A model generated the notes under the pieces. It was not told where the DNA came from. It did no database searches and was given only the letters and a program-made list of their open reading frames with translations. Below are positions 34,526 through 47,479 of a stretch of DNA of 64,000 nt, one piece after another. Location: assembly GCF_002127325.2 (NCBI RefSeq), contig NC_035448.2, positions 9,817,440 through 9,881,439 of the forward strand, given 5' to 3'. The stretch is from Helianthus annuus (Eukaryota > Streptophyta > Magnoliopsida > Asterales > Asteraceae). Position 1 is the first letter of the stretch; each line of letters starts with the position of its first letter. Position numbers and translations under genes: made by a program.

Positions 34526-37500
34526 AATTAGCCGGATTCGATGTGGTGTTAGGAATGGATTGGTTGGTAGCCAACCATGCTCGAATCCTGTGTGATAAGA
34601 ATTCTGTAGAAATTCGTACCCCCACAGGAGAGGTAATTTTAATTACAGGAGATAGACCTCGAAAGCCACTGAAATTCATTTCAGTAATGAAGTTGGCTAG
34701 TTATTCAAGAAAACAAGAAGTAGTGTATATGATTTCCGTAATCATTAACACTAAAAGTAAGGAACTTCAGGACATCCCTGTAGTCTCAGAATACCCAGAT
34801 GTCTTTCCAGAAGAATTACCCGAGTTACCACCCAATAGAGAAGTAGAGTTTAGAATTCATCTAATTCCTGGTACTACACCAATAGCCAAGGCACCTTATC
34901 GATTAGCACCCACCGAAATGCTAGAACTGAAAAGCAGCTAGATGAATTACTAAGCAAAGGATTTATACAACCTAGTTCATCCCCTTGGGGAGCACCAGTG
35001 TTGTTTGTGAAAAAGAAGGATGGATCGATGAGGATGTGTATCGATTATAGGGAACTAAATAAGGTTACAATTAAGAAGCGATACCCATTACCTAGGATTG
35101 ACGATCTTTTTGATCAACTCCAAGGCGCTACGTATTTTTCTAAGATAGACTTAAGATCCGGATATCACCAGCTGAAAGTACAAGAAGAAGACATACCTAA
35201 AACATCTTTCAGAACTAGGTATGGCCATTATGAGTTTACAGTCATGCCCTTTGGACTAACAAATGCTCCAGCAGCATTTATGGACATGATAAATCGGATC
35301 TGTAAACCATACTTAGATAAATTTGTAATCGTTTTCATCGACGGTATACTTATTTATTCCAAAAGTCAGGAAGAACATTGTGAGCACCTACATGCACTCT
35401 TAACTTTGTTAAGAAAGGAAAAGCTTTACGCCAAATTCTTGAAGTGTGAATTCTGGCTGCAAGAAGTACAATTTTTAGGTCACATGGTGAATCACGAAGG
35501 AATTCACGTAGATCCTGCTAAAATAGAAGCAATCACCAAATGGAAGGTTCCGCAACTTAGCTGGATACTATAGACGCTTTATTGAGGATTTTTCCAAAAT
35601 AACTGTACCTTTGACCAAGCTCACATGTAAAGCAATTAAGTTTGAATGGGGACCTAGACAAAAAGAAGCTTTTAAAATCTTAAAGCCAAGATTGACAAAT
35701 GCTCCAATTTTAGCCTTGCCAGAAGAAACAGAAGATTTTGAAGTATATTCTGATGCTTCAAAATTAGGATTTGGGTGTGTACTGATGCAACGCAAGAAGG
35801 TAATTGCGTATGCCTCCAGGCAATTGAAGAAGCACGAGGAAAATTATACGACTCATGACTTGGAGTTAGGAGCCATAATTTTTGCCCTTAAAATTTGGAG
35901 ACATTATCTGTATGGAAGTAAATTTACTGTTTATACAGATCATAAAAGTCTAAAGTACATATTTGGGCAAAAAGAGTTAAATATGAGGCAAAGAAGATGG
36001 ATGGAAATCCTAAGAGATTACGACTGTGATATTCAATATCACGAGGGAAAGGCAAACGTAGTTGCCGACGCCTTAAGTCGTAAGTATCATGAGAAGCAAC
36101 GACGAGTTCGTATGCTTAGAATAAATCTACAATTAGATTTAATGGAACAATTGAAGAAAGTGCAGGAAACAGCAATCAAGGATGATGCTGAAGGAATGAA
36201 AGGTTATATAAAAGAACTAGAGCAAGGAAATGATGGAATTTGGAGATTTCACAAGAAACGAACTTGGGTACCTAAGCAGGGAGAATTAAGAAATAAGATT
36301 TTAGAAGAAGCTCATAAATCTCGGTATACCGTACATCCAGGAGACAATAAGATGTACCAAGATTTAAGAAACAATTTCTGGTGGATAGGAATGAAAAAAG
36401 GATATAGCTGAATACGTATCTAAATGTCTTACTTGTTCACAAGTTAAAGCCGAACACCAGAAACCTTCAGGACTACTACAACAGTTGGAAGTGCCTGTAT
36501 GGAAATGGGAACTCATAACAATGGATTTTGTTACTAAGTTACCCAAAACCAGAAAAGGTAATGATGCGATTTGGGTAATTGTGGATCGATTAACCAAATT
36601 AGGTCATTTTCTACCAACGAAAGAAACCTTTAGCATGGAAAGGCTAGCCAAGTTGTACGTAGATGAAGTAGTATCCTTACATGGAGTCCCACTCTCCATT
36701 GTATCGGATAGGGATAGTCGTTTCACTTCCCATTTCTGGACTAGTTTCCAAGAAGCAATGGGAACCCGACTCAATTTAAGTACTGCATATCATCCTCAAA
36801 CAGATGGACAAAGTGAAAGGACGATACAAACCTTGGAAGACATGCTCCGAGCATGTGTAATTGATTTTGGTGGTAATTGGGATAACCACTTACCCTTAAT
36901 TGAATTCTCCTATAACAATAGTTATCATTCAAGCATCGAAGCTGCCCCATTCGAAGCACTGTATGGACGCAAGTGCAGAACCCCAGTTTGTTGGGCAGAA
37001 ATAAGAGAAAGTCAATTATCAGGTCCGGAAATTGTGCAAGAGACCACAGACAAGATAACTCAAATCAAGGAAAGACTGAAGACTGCTAGAGATTGCCAGA
37101 AAAGCTATGCAGATAATCGCCGCAAGCCACTAGAGTTTCAAGTCGGAGACAAAGTACTTTTGAAAGTTTCCCCTTGGAAAGGAGTAGTACGATTTGGCAA
37201 GAAACGAAAACTGAGTCCAAGATACATAGGACCATTTCCAGTAATCCAACGAATAGGACCGGTTGCTTATCGTTTACAACTACCAGAAGAATTAGCCGGA
37301 GTACATGATGTATTTCATGTATCCAATCTCAAGAAATGTTTATCAGACGAATCCCTGGTAGTAACTCTTCAAGTTGAAGAGGTAAATGAAAAGCTGAAAT
37401 TCGTAGAGAAACCACTATAGATAGAAGACAGAAAAGTCAAGTTTCTCAAACACAAGCGACTAGTACTGGTCAAGGTCAAGTGGGATTCAAAACAAGGACC

Positions 37501-37561
37501 AGAATACACTTGGGAGCTGGAATCCGCAATGAAGCGGAAATATCCTCATCTATTCCAGTAA
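34522..37561 (+). pseudogene. pol: Element A pol: protease end, RT, RNase H, integrase, broken
   Basis: Order: protease end (VVLGMDWL), RT from 34998 ([11 protein letters not shown]), RNase H from about 35740 ([20 protein letters not shown]), integrase (MDFVTKL, SDRDSRF, DGQSERT) and a chromodomain-like tail (GPEYTWE). Lesions: frameshift near 34935; RT active-site Asp to Gly at 35343-35345 (FIDG instead of FIDD); a deletion of about 35 bp near 35550 before LAGYYRRF; frameshift near 36405 in the integrase zinc finger; TAG at 37418-37420. The last stop is at 37559-37561, overlapping the palindrome before the PPT. Confidence 0.9.
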
Positions 37562-37597
37562 ATCTCGAGGACGAGATTTTTCTTAAGGTGGGGAGGA
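37560..37597 (+). other. Palindrome and PPT of A
   Basis: AAATCTCGAGGACGAGATTT (37560-37579), then AAGGTGGGGAGGA (37585-37597) and the LTR. Same layout as F and G. Confidence 0.85.
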
Positions 37598-39045
37598 TGT
37601 AACAACTCTCACTAAAATTAATACTTAGTATGCTAATTGTCTAATAAGGAAACCCTAATTAAGAAACCCAAGTAATTCCGCATAAACCCTAAAATTTTTA
37701 GAACAATCGGAATTATGGATAAGGGCCCCTAAAACTTAGGGGGGGGGGGTAAAACCTAATTAATGTTTATCTTCCGAATTCGGTGTCTAAATTAGGAATT
37801 CATAAACTGTCGACTCACCAGGCCTATACCCATGACAAGCCTACCCTAGGCTAGGGGGACTTGCCCCGCGACACGCGACAGGGGTCGCGTATTCTTCCGC
37901 GACACGCGGGAGGTACAAAATTCGGGTATAAATAGGGGGCCTTGGGACTTGAAATCTGACACTTGTTCGACGTAAAACTTCAAAGTATACGTTGAGTTAT
38001 ACACTGTTTAGTATAAAACACACACTACACGGAATGCTGCTGAAACAAACAGGGTAATAACTCGATCGCTATTACGATTCAACGTCCGATCGATTGAAAC
38101 TATCCAACGATTGTTTGAGTGCTGCTCAAATTGGGTTTATACTTTGTTATTCATCGTGATTTCGACTGGATGTTTGAGTGCTGCCCGAATCAGGGCTATA
38201 CTCTGTCATTCGTTGTGAATCCGTTGGATATTTAAGTATTGCACTTTGTCAATCGTTGTGAGGGTTTAATCTCGTGAATTGTCGTAAATGCTGTATTAGT
38301 TACTAACCCCGTTTGTGTGCATTGTTAATTAAATTAGGTTAATCAAGGCTAATCAGTAGGCTTATACACTGCTCGTTAGATCTGCAATGTGAGTCATTCT
38401 CTTTTTTATCAACTGTTTTACAAAACTCCAAGTTATTTTCAAAGTTATAATTACAGGGATTAAGTCTATGTAATCACCAAATTATAGCCGATATGTGGGG
38501 TTTTGTATACATTACTTCATAACCGTCACCATTGGACAACGGGTTAGCCAAGGGGTGATATGACCATAGTCACAGACACCATCGGGAAATGAGGCTACCG
38601 ATGGCTGGTCGAGTGACAAATACTGTGGGTAGTTGGTTGATAATCAGAAACATTGTAATCGCTCTTAATACTGTAAATTATAACAAATGTGTCATTTTCA
38701 GTAAACTGAATGATTCACTCAGTATTTCCCCGCTGACAAAACCTTTTTCAAACATGTTTCAGGTGATCTGTTGTGATCCAAGAAAAGTGCCGTGAAGCAC
38801 TACAAGCTTAGAGAAGTGGCTCAATGTAAATAAATAAAGAAACATGTTTTGTAAAATAAAGATTTCCCAGTGAAATCACATTATTGTAAATTACAAGGTT
38901 TTATCCCTAAATTATGTAAACGAGCAGTTTTAATATTAAAAGATCCTGTTTTACAAAGACTTCCGCTGTCACCTAAATTTAATACCACGGGATTTCCTGC
39001 CTCGCGGCTCTGGACCGGGTCAAATCGGGGCCGAGGGCCGTGTCA
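37598..39045 (+). repeat. 3' LTR of A
   Basis: 1,448 bp, TGTAACAACTCTC...GGCCGTGTCA; the terminal TGACA of the 5' LTR reads TGTCA here. TATAAATA at 37927-37934. Followed by TSD GTCAC. Confidence 0.93.
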
Positions 39046-39050
39046 GTCAC

Positions 39051-41682
39051 CAACCTCTGCCCAACAAAGAGGTGATCGACATTTACGTCCGTACAATGCC
39101 TCAAATGGAGCGGCCTGGATACTGGTGTGGTAGCTGTTATTATACGAAAATTCCACTAACGGTAAATGCTTTTCCTAACCATTGCCAAAATCGATTACAA
39201 ATGCCCTAAGCATGTCTTCAAGGGTTTAGATGGTGCGTTCAGACTGCCCATCTGTTTGCGGATGATATGCTGTGCTCATGTCTAGACGTGAGCCAAAGGA
39301 CTTGTGCATTGCCTGCCACAGTTCAGAAGTAAAACGCGCATCACGATCGGAAATAATGGAGGTTGGCACCCCGTGCCTCGAAACCACTTCCTTTAAGTAA
39401 ACGTCTGCTAAAATAGAGAACTTGTCTGTTTCTTTGATAGCCAAAAAGTGTGCAGACTTTGTCGATCCACTATCACCCAAATAGTGTCATTTCCGCGTTG
39501 AGATCTAGGCAGGCCAGTAACGAAATCCATGGAAATCTGCTCCCATTTCCATTTCAGGATCTCTGGTTGTTGGAGTAGGCTTGATGGTTTCTGATATTCG
39601 GTCTTGACTCTCGCACAAGTCAAACATTTGCTAACGTAAGTTGCTATGTGGGCTGTCATGCTAGGCCACCAGTATGTAGTCTTTAAGTCGTGGTACATCT
39701 TATCTGAACCAGGATGTACTGAGTAATGAGACTTATGTGCTTCATCCATCACGAGTTCACGTAAGTTTCCGTATAGTGGGACCCAGATGCGCCCTGTTAC
39801 GTAGTAAGCGTCGTCTCCTTTTTGTTCTAATCGTTTCCTTGATTCACGTAGGGACTCCGCCCTGATGTTCTCTGCCTTTAATGCTTCAACCTGAGCATCT
39901 CGTATCTGAGTAGGAAGACTAGATTGGATGGTAAGTTGTAACGCACGCACGCGTTTAGGTGTAGTATCCTTTCGGCTGAGGGCGTCGGCCACAACATTGG
40001 CTTTGCCCGGATGGTACTTGATCGCGCATTCGTAATCATTCAAGAGCTCAACCCATCGACGTTGTCGCATGTTTAACTCTTTTTGCTTGAAGATATGCTC
40101 GAGACTCCTGTGATCGGTGTAAATGGTGCACTTGGTACCGTACAGGTAATGTCTCCATATCTTAAGTGCGAAAACAACAGCTCCCAGCTCCAGATCGTGT
40201 GTAGTGTGATTCCTTTCATGAATTTTAAGTTGGCGCGATGCATAAGCAATGACTTTATCCCGTTGCATCAACACGCAACCAAGACCCTGAATGGATGCAT
40301 CGCAATAAACCACAAAATCGTCTGTGCCCTCTGGAAATGAGAGAATTGGTGCGCTACAAAGTCTATCTTTTAAGTGCTGAAATGCAGATTCCTGTGCTTT
40401 ACCCCAACGATAGGTGACACCCTTCTGAGTTAGTGAGGTGAGAGGTTGCACAATCTTTGAGAAATCCTTGATGAACCTTCTGTAGTAGCCCGCCAAACCC
40501 AAGAATTGGCGACTTTCTATTGGTGTACGAGGTGCAGGCCAGTCTTTGATCGAATCAACCTTGGATGGATCAACATGGATTCCATCCTTGTTTAGCACGT
40601 GGCCTAGGAAATGGACTTCACGAAGCCAAAAGTCGCACTTTGAAAACTTAGCGTACAACTGTTCTGTCCGAAGGAGTTCCAAAATGAGCTTCAGGTGTTG
40701 CTCGTGCTCCTCCTGACTCTTAGAGTAGATCAGGATGTCGTCGATGAATACAATAACGAACTTATCCAGGTAAGGCTTGCACACTCTGTTCATAAGATCC
40801 ATGAAGACCGCAGGTGCGTTCGTCAATCCAAAAGGCATAACCAGAAACTCGTAATGCCTATAACGAGTCCTGAATGCTGTCTTAGAGATATCCTCGTCTC
40901 AGACTCTCAGTTGATGGTAGCCTGACCTCAGGTCAATCTTCGAGTAGTAGCTCGACCCTTGCAGCTGATCGAATAGGTCATCGATGCGTGGAAGAGGATA
41001 AAGATTCTTTACGGTCACCTTGTTGAGTTCGCGGTAGTCAATACACATTCTGAAGGTACCGTCTTTCTTTTTCACAAATAATACTAGAGCTCCCCAAGGA
41101 GAAGAGCTAGGACGAATAAAACCCTTGTCCAGGAGTTCTTGTAGTTGCGTGGACAGTTCTTCCAGTTCCGATGGAGCTAAACGATAAGGTGCACGAGCTA
41201 TTGGTGCAGCTCCAGGAGCTAGCTCGATTTGAAATTCAACCTGACGATGAGGCCGAAGACCAGGTAATTCCTCAGGAAATACCTCAGGAAAGTCACGCAC
41301 AATCGGAAAATCTTCAATCTTCTTCTCTTTCGTTGAGCTGTCAGTAACGAGGGCTAGAATAGCAGTGTGGCCCTTTCGCAAACACTTCTGGGCCTTAAGG
41401 AAAGAAATGATGCCCACAACAGCACCACTCTTGTCGCCCTGAATCACTAAAGGTTCTTCATTTGAACGAGGAATGCGGACGATCTTCTCCTTGCAAAGGA
41501 TCTCTACTCGATGTTGAGATAACAAATCCATCCCAATAACAATGTCGAAACTACCAAGAACGATGGGAATAAGATCGATAGAGAAAGTTTGACCAGCTAA
41601 AACAAGGTTACAACCCTTAACTATGTGAGTGGCTTCAAGACTTTTACCGTCTGCTAGTTCTACCGTGCTTGGTGTTCAAAAG
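39051..41682 (-). pseudogene. pol: Element C pol middle: protease end, RT, RNase H, integrase core
   Basis: Colinear with B. Protease end ([11 protein letters not shown]), RT with intact [10 protein letters not shown] (about 40737), RNase H ([21 protein letters not shown]), integrase zinc finger and core (MDFVTGL, SDRDARF, DGQSERT). Lesions: small frameshift near 41668, CGG-to-TGA-type stop near 40900 (after SGYHQLRV), 4-bp deletion near 39462, TAA near 39227 and TAG near 39177. It is flanked by A at the left and D at the right. Confidence 0.9.
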
Positions 41683-42094
41683 TGTAGGATCGGTTTTGAC
41701 ACCGTTCGATTGCGTAACGGACGTTTCACGTGCGGAATCCGTGAACGAACGTGACCGAACACACGATAACGTACTACTAATGTGATTCCATTGCTGAATT
41801 TGACAAGATCGATACAAGAATCACAAATCTACAACTTTCTCTCTCTACTTTCTCTCTCTAGAAAGTCTTCTCCAAGTCTTCTCCAAATCTCTACTAAAAG
41901 TCTTCCAAAAGTCTAACTAAAAATATGACATAACTCCTATATATATGGTCAAGGCAACTTAGTGAAAGTTCTCACTAATTACAAGTTTGCCACCTTGCCA
42001 TTTCTAACTAAATATGACATAATACGCTTGATTTCTTCCGGCTTTTCACTACGACTCGGATTGACGAAGGCGATAGACAAAATATGCATCAACA
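41683..42094 (-). repeat. 3' LTR of D
   Basis: 412 bp; element sense TGTTGATGCATATTTTG...CCTACA. Its boundary is set by the PPT CCAAGGGGGAGAT (42107-42095, minus). A TATATATAG promoter-like site lies at about 41946-41938. Small plus-strand ORFs here are spurious. Confidence 0.85.
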
Positions 42095-44139
42095 ATCTCC
42101 CCCTTGGATATTGCCGTAGTCAATCTCGTAGTGAAACTCGTAACGACTTGTCTTTCTCTCTCTCTAAGACTCGAACAAAGATGTAGTCGACAGACAACTG
42201 CACTAACAAACTCCCCCTTGGATGTTGACGGAATCTTCAGTGAGAGTCTTCAATCATTCACAGCACCTCAATCTTGTTCGATCTTCTTCAGGAACTCATC
42301 CTGGAATCATATCTTTTTCAGAAACTTCCTCCTGGAATCATATGCCTGGATCTTTCTCTGGCTCTAACTTTCATCAGACTCCCCCTATCATCATGCTGGG
42401 ATCTCTGTCTGGAAATCGTTATCACCATTGAAATCAACTCCTGGCTTTCTCTGTTTAAGCTCTCCTCTGGTTCTGATGTGTCTCCTGGCTATTCGTAGCA
42501 ACAGGATCAGAAACCTGCAAAACTCAAATACACTATTACAAAACAACACAATTTGTAATTCAACTTAATGAATTAACTAATCGTATAAGAAAAACTATGA
42601 AGATCAAATTGTAGGTTACCATTCAACTTAGTCATCAAGTTAATGAACCAATTTTGCATTTCAAATCTTCACAATTTAACACTCTCTCCCAAACCACAAG
42701 TTCAACATGTTTAGCACTTGAAATGTCAAAAATCAGTTCTTCACACTCTGTTGTCGAAAATATTTTTGTAGTTTTCAAATATCAAACAAAAATACAATAT
42801 TTTTGGATTTTTGAATTTTGAACACTACAGAAATAAACACTATTTTTGAGAGATTGTGCAAGAGGATCATATCGGTTTTTTGAGACATATCACCAACACC
42901 GTTGATCTTGATTAATCAGCAAATGTTAAAAACAAATTTACTTCTGATTGTCAGTATTGTTGTCCACTTAAACCTCTACACAAATTTTCAATTGATTCAA
43001 GATACGTATTTAATGTTTTAGAACTTAGACTTATTTGAGTGTCCCACCTCTTGAATATACTCCCGTATCCAGATCCCAATATTCTGATCTACAGGTAAGT
43101 ATAACTACAAATGATATCTGTATATAAATTAGGGGAAAAATGCGAGAACTGAGGGATTTCAGGTCAGAACTTCCGTTCAGCAGAGAGATATCAGCTTCGA
43201 CTTAGCAGTGGGTCCCCTTTAGAGGATCTTTTCAGCTACAACAACTGATCATCAATTTTATTGTCTAATCAGCTGAGGGCTTTATGCTATGTTTCAAGCA
43301 TATGAAGAAAGTATTAGCCAGGGACTAGGTCAGAACTACCGTTCAGCAGAAGTCCCGGAATAATACCCCAGACATCAATTGAGTACAAGAACCTAGTATT
43401 CCAGAATAAGAAACCTTTCAAACGAGATTTCAGGGGTTACCTATATATCCAAGTAGTGTTCCCCACAAAATAAGTAAGTTTTGATTTTATGTTATATCTC
43501 GAATACAATTTACTAACTGTGTGAAGCCTACTGACACATCATTAGTAAGACTTGTTTAAAAACAATTTTGTCTTTACAAATCTCTAGCATGCTGTGATAG
43601 TCCACCGATGTACTATCATCTCCTCTTTTTGCAACAAAACTCATTTTCATTTTTCAATTTTTTTAAATTTTTCAAAATTTTCTTACTCCCCCTAAAATCA
43701 AAATATGTTTCAATTTTGATTTTCTGAGGAAAAATTGAAAAACAAACTATACAAAAAACTTGACAACATAATGTGAATTACCTCAATTCACCATTCTCGT
43801 GCAAAAACAATCAGAACTCCCCCTCACAACAAACTATTTTCCCATTATGATTTCAAAACACTGAAGTTTGTTTTAATCAAAATGGTTTTTCCAGAAAAAT
43901 TAGTTTGTGTTCAAACCATTTGTAGATTCGGGGTTATCTCTTCATCTTGTTTTCTTCAAACATTTTAAAGATTTATCATTTCCAGTTTGATCATAAACCA
44001 TCAGTAGAAAATCAAGTACAAATTAATGTCCCTGATTTACCACTTATGAGGCGAAAAATCACCAAAGTGAAATTTCTCAAGAAATATGCCGATTCATGAT
44101 CCACGATACCATCTTGGGATCTCCGGCAAGTCAGGTTTT
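42095..44139 (-). other. 3' non-coding region of D with multiple PPT-like sites
   Basis: No coding sequence. Minus-strand purine sites of the AGGGGGAG type lie at about 42107, 42212, 42375, 43690 and 43822. Multiplied PPTs are a known Sirevirus trait. The segment near 43590-43620 (GATAGTACATC...) matches the region after pol in E (58274), so it is homologous 3' sequence. Confidence 0.75.
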
Positions 44140-46593
44140 TCATTTAAACAGATTCACCCAAGCCTGACGGTCCTTGGGTGATTTCGAATTCTTGTTCAAC
44201 AATGGTGGAAAATTTGCATCATCCATTGCTAAACCTGAATTCTCCTTTTTTACCTCAACCAAAGGCTCCCCTGGTTTTAATGAACCAGAATCATTGCCTG
44301 AAGGTGGCTTGTCCGACTTTGATCTGTCAGATTCATCGCCGACCTTCTCCTTTTTCTTCTTTTCCTCTTTAGTCCTCAGATTTGTATCTGATGAATCTGT
44401 CTTGCTTGACTTTGCAATCGAGGAAGTTGATTCATCAGAACTTTTATTCATTGTGTCCGGTGAACCCGAGGACAAAATCTTCTCGAGATACTCTCTCGCC
44501 TTCTTTCTCTTTTTCCTCAGTCTGTCTTTCTGCCCCTGTGAAAGTTTGACTTTCTTTTCCAGAATTGACTGTTCTTGAACTTTAGGTTTCAAAACCTTCT
44601 GTTCCTGGGGCTTGACTTTGACTGGAATCTTTGTCGTTTTCTGAGAATTAACCCTCAATCTTTCATTTGATTTCCTTGGGCAATCTCTGGCAATGTGACC
44701 TTTGATGTTGCAATTAAAGCATCTCCTGGTCTCATAACTCCAATACCGGCAGTTAACAGCAATGTGTCCATGATAGCCGCAGCTGTAACACACTCTGTTA
44801 TCGTACCTATCACCATTTTTAGTCCAAACGCTCAGATCAAAGCATTGTGTGGCTTGATGATACTCCTTCCTCAACTCTGCTTGATTTGGCGCTTTAGCAC
44901 TGTGATCTTTCCTGCATCCAACAATTTTTGAATTTTCATTCTCTACCTTTTGTAATTTTTCCTTTTGATTGGATGATTGTACTGATGAGTTTCTTTCTTC
45001 AATTTTAAATTTTTGTTTCTGTTTTACAATCTTCTTCACAGGTTTCTGCTTAGAGCATTCTCCCTTTTCAGTCGAGTGTAAAACAGTTTTCTGAAATTTT
45101 TCTTTTAATTTCAAAAATTTTTCCTTTTTCTTGATTTCAGCATCGGATTCTGTCTCAGATTCATCTGCTGAATAAAATTCCTCATTTTCATCATCAGTTT
45201 TCTCATCACAATCTTCAACTTTTTCACTTATCGGCATAGAATTGATTGGTTTTGGACAGGGAAAATTCAAACTGTCAGATTTAGTCACAAAACCTTTCAA
45301 TTTCTTCTCAAGTTCATCAATTTTGTTCCTCGAATTCTCAGCTTCACTTTCAAGCTGAGATATTCTCCCAAAATGAGACTCGATTGTTTTCTCATTTTCA
45401 TTTTTCAAATTTTCAAGAACAGATTTTTCATTCATCAAAACTTTTATCTGTTCCTGAAATTTTGATTCATTTGCTTTCAGGTTTTTGTTTTCAAGCTTTA
45501 TCCAGAAATCCTCATCTTCTGACGATTTCTTTTTGCTTTCAGACTCCTTTTCTAGCTCTTTGATTTTCTTTCTAGCACATTCACCTTCTTTTTCAAGTTT
45601 AATGATTTTCTGAAGATGGGAATTTATCATTTTCTGTTTTTCAATGTTGTTTTTGCTAAACACATTTCTCCCATCTTCAAGAATTTTCATTTGATTCTGA
45701 AATTCTTTCTCAATTTTAGTTTTTTCAATTTCAAAACCTTTAACTTTTTCATTTAACTTCTTGTTTTCAAAAGTCAAACTGTTCAAACCATCCAACAGTT
45801 TGTCATTTTCAGCTTTAAGTTTCTCACAAATACTCTGAACCATAAGAATCTGTTTTTCATCAATTTGCTTTCCATCTTTCAGCTCCTTGACTTCGGATGT
45901 CAAACTTTCCACATTCTTCAATAGTTTGTCATAGTCATTCTTGAAGCTGTCACACTTAAAGCATACTGTTGCATTCTTCACAGATTCTTTGGCTTTTGAA
46001 GTGTCTTCTTCTTTTTCCCTGATTGTACCTGCACAAAATATTTTAACAAAATCAAGAGGATTTCCATTATTATCAATATAACAACCTCTTTTGATATCAT
46101 ATTTCATCACATATTTTGCTCCAAGACATACACATATTCTTTTATCTATTTCACCAATCACATTCAAACTTAGATTCTCTAGGTTTCCTTTTATTTTGTC
46201 AATCAATTCTCTTTTAATTTTATCATTCTCATAACTATGTGTTTTGAGTGTTTTTAAAAACTCTGATGAATTCAATTTTGATAACCCAGAGAAACCAGAA
46301 TTCGATCTTATATTCTACAAAATATCATCCCATTCTGTAGGTAAAGCATCTGCAATTTTTGATACTTTTTCACCATCTGTCAACCTTATCCCATATTTTT
46401 CCAATTTGCCTAGTAAATAGTTAAATCTGCTTTCCATCCTCTCCAAAGTCTCATTCTTTTTGCACAAAAAATTTTCAAGCCGCATAATCCATATCTGTTT
46501 ATCATCTTGTTGTTCATAACTACTATACAAATCATATCCTTCATTTAATCTTTCAAGATGATAGTTTTCCTTTTCATCAAACACCATTGCCAT
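44140..46593 (-). CDS. gag: Element D gag (no pol)
   Basis: ATG 46593 (MAMVFDEKENYHLERL). The N-terminal part resembles the end of the UBN2-type copia gag domain (RMESRFNYLLGKLEKYG; KIADALPTEWDDIL). A TAG at 46317-46315 interrupts it, then it is open for 711 residues: long Lys/Glu/Asn coiled coil (about 46200-45250), acidic DEENEEFYSADESETES, zinc knuckles CYSCGYHGHIAVNC and CFNCNIKGHIARDC (44800-44690), Lys/Ser-rich tail and terminal QAWVNLFK. The end aligns with the gag/protease border in E (KAWVPHSN). The conserved first part of UBN2 is not seen. Would form a capsid; needs enzymes from elsewhere (inference). Confidence 0.8.
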
Positions 46594-47479
46594 TTTTTCG
46601 CAAAAACGAACCCGATACGTGTTCAAACTTTAATTGGGTTTTGGGCGGTTTTAAAAATTTTGATTGAATTGTTTTTAATGAACTGTCAATAAGTGGAGTG
46701 GGCGGCACAAAGAAGGCTCAGATTGGGTCGACCTTTTAAAGTGGGCTGCACAAATGTTTTTTAAATGGACAGCAACTAAAAACAAATTTATCTCTTGCAA
46801 ATCATCACATGGGCTAATGGGGCGGCACACTAAAATGAGATTGGTTCATGGGCTGGTAGTGAGTTGGGATTGGGTTACAATGGGCGGTAGGTGAATAAAG
46901 CAAGTAAACTTCTATTGGATAACGAAGTTTAGTGGGACGGTGATATTTGTATTTAACAAACACTAGGATTGGCCGACATCCTGTAATATCAGATAAGTCA
47001 CATGAAGGTGATGACTAAAGCGCGATCCAGCTGACACTTGGAGCGGTTCCCAACTCTGTCTAATCTTAGACGTATGAGCGGTTCACACGAGTAATTATGA
47101 GCGGTTCAGAAGAGTCTACGAGCGATCCACAACACAATTTTCGAGCGGTTCAGGATCATTCAATGAGCGATCCACAAAAGCGATCCAGGTGTTCTAAAAG
47201 CGATCCACACCTGCGAATTCGGACCTAAAAATCGAGATTTCTCCAAAACGGCTTGGAGTTTCGGGCTGAAACTTGGTAGGGTTGTAGATCGGGTCTAAAC
47301 GCACCTTATATCCAAAAAATCAGACGATTTGGACCGTATTTACCTGTTCAATTTGACGTTTTTCAGAAAAGAACGAGTAGAATATGAAAAATCGACGAAA
47401 TTGGATCTGAATCGGCTCTGAATCAGTACGAAAACAACGTGTTTGATCAAGCAATCGAGCTCCTAGCTCTGATACCACT
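46594..47479 (-). other. Leader and PBS of D
   Basis: PBS TGGTATCAGAGCT at 47477-47465 (minus), initiator tRNA-Met type, two to three bases after the LTR. The leader contains about seven GAGCGRTCC/GAGCGGTTC motifs between 47030 and 47210. No coding sequence seen. Confidence 0.8.

Larger units (their letters stand above)
29992..39045 (+). mobile_element. Gypsy element A (complete, 9.05 kb)
   Basis: Plus-strand Ty3/gypsy element with LTRs 29992-31437 and 37598-39045 and a 5-bp TSD GTCAC (29987-29991 and 39046-39050). Inserted in C's integrase: removing it joins C's reading frame across CTGTCAC|CAACCTC, as in B. LTRs differ at about 32 of 1,447 positions (2.2%), so it inserted not long after C. 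All enzyme domains are present but carry stops, frameshifts and a mutated RT active site. Confidence 0.95.

Noticed and set aside
41683..43388. 1.7-kb LTRs for element D (41683-43388 and 47480-49185).
   Set aside because: The outer border has no TG start and no PPT, while the 412-bp unit has both and its tip abuts the TSD. The rest is duplicated 3' region.
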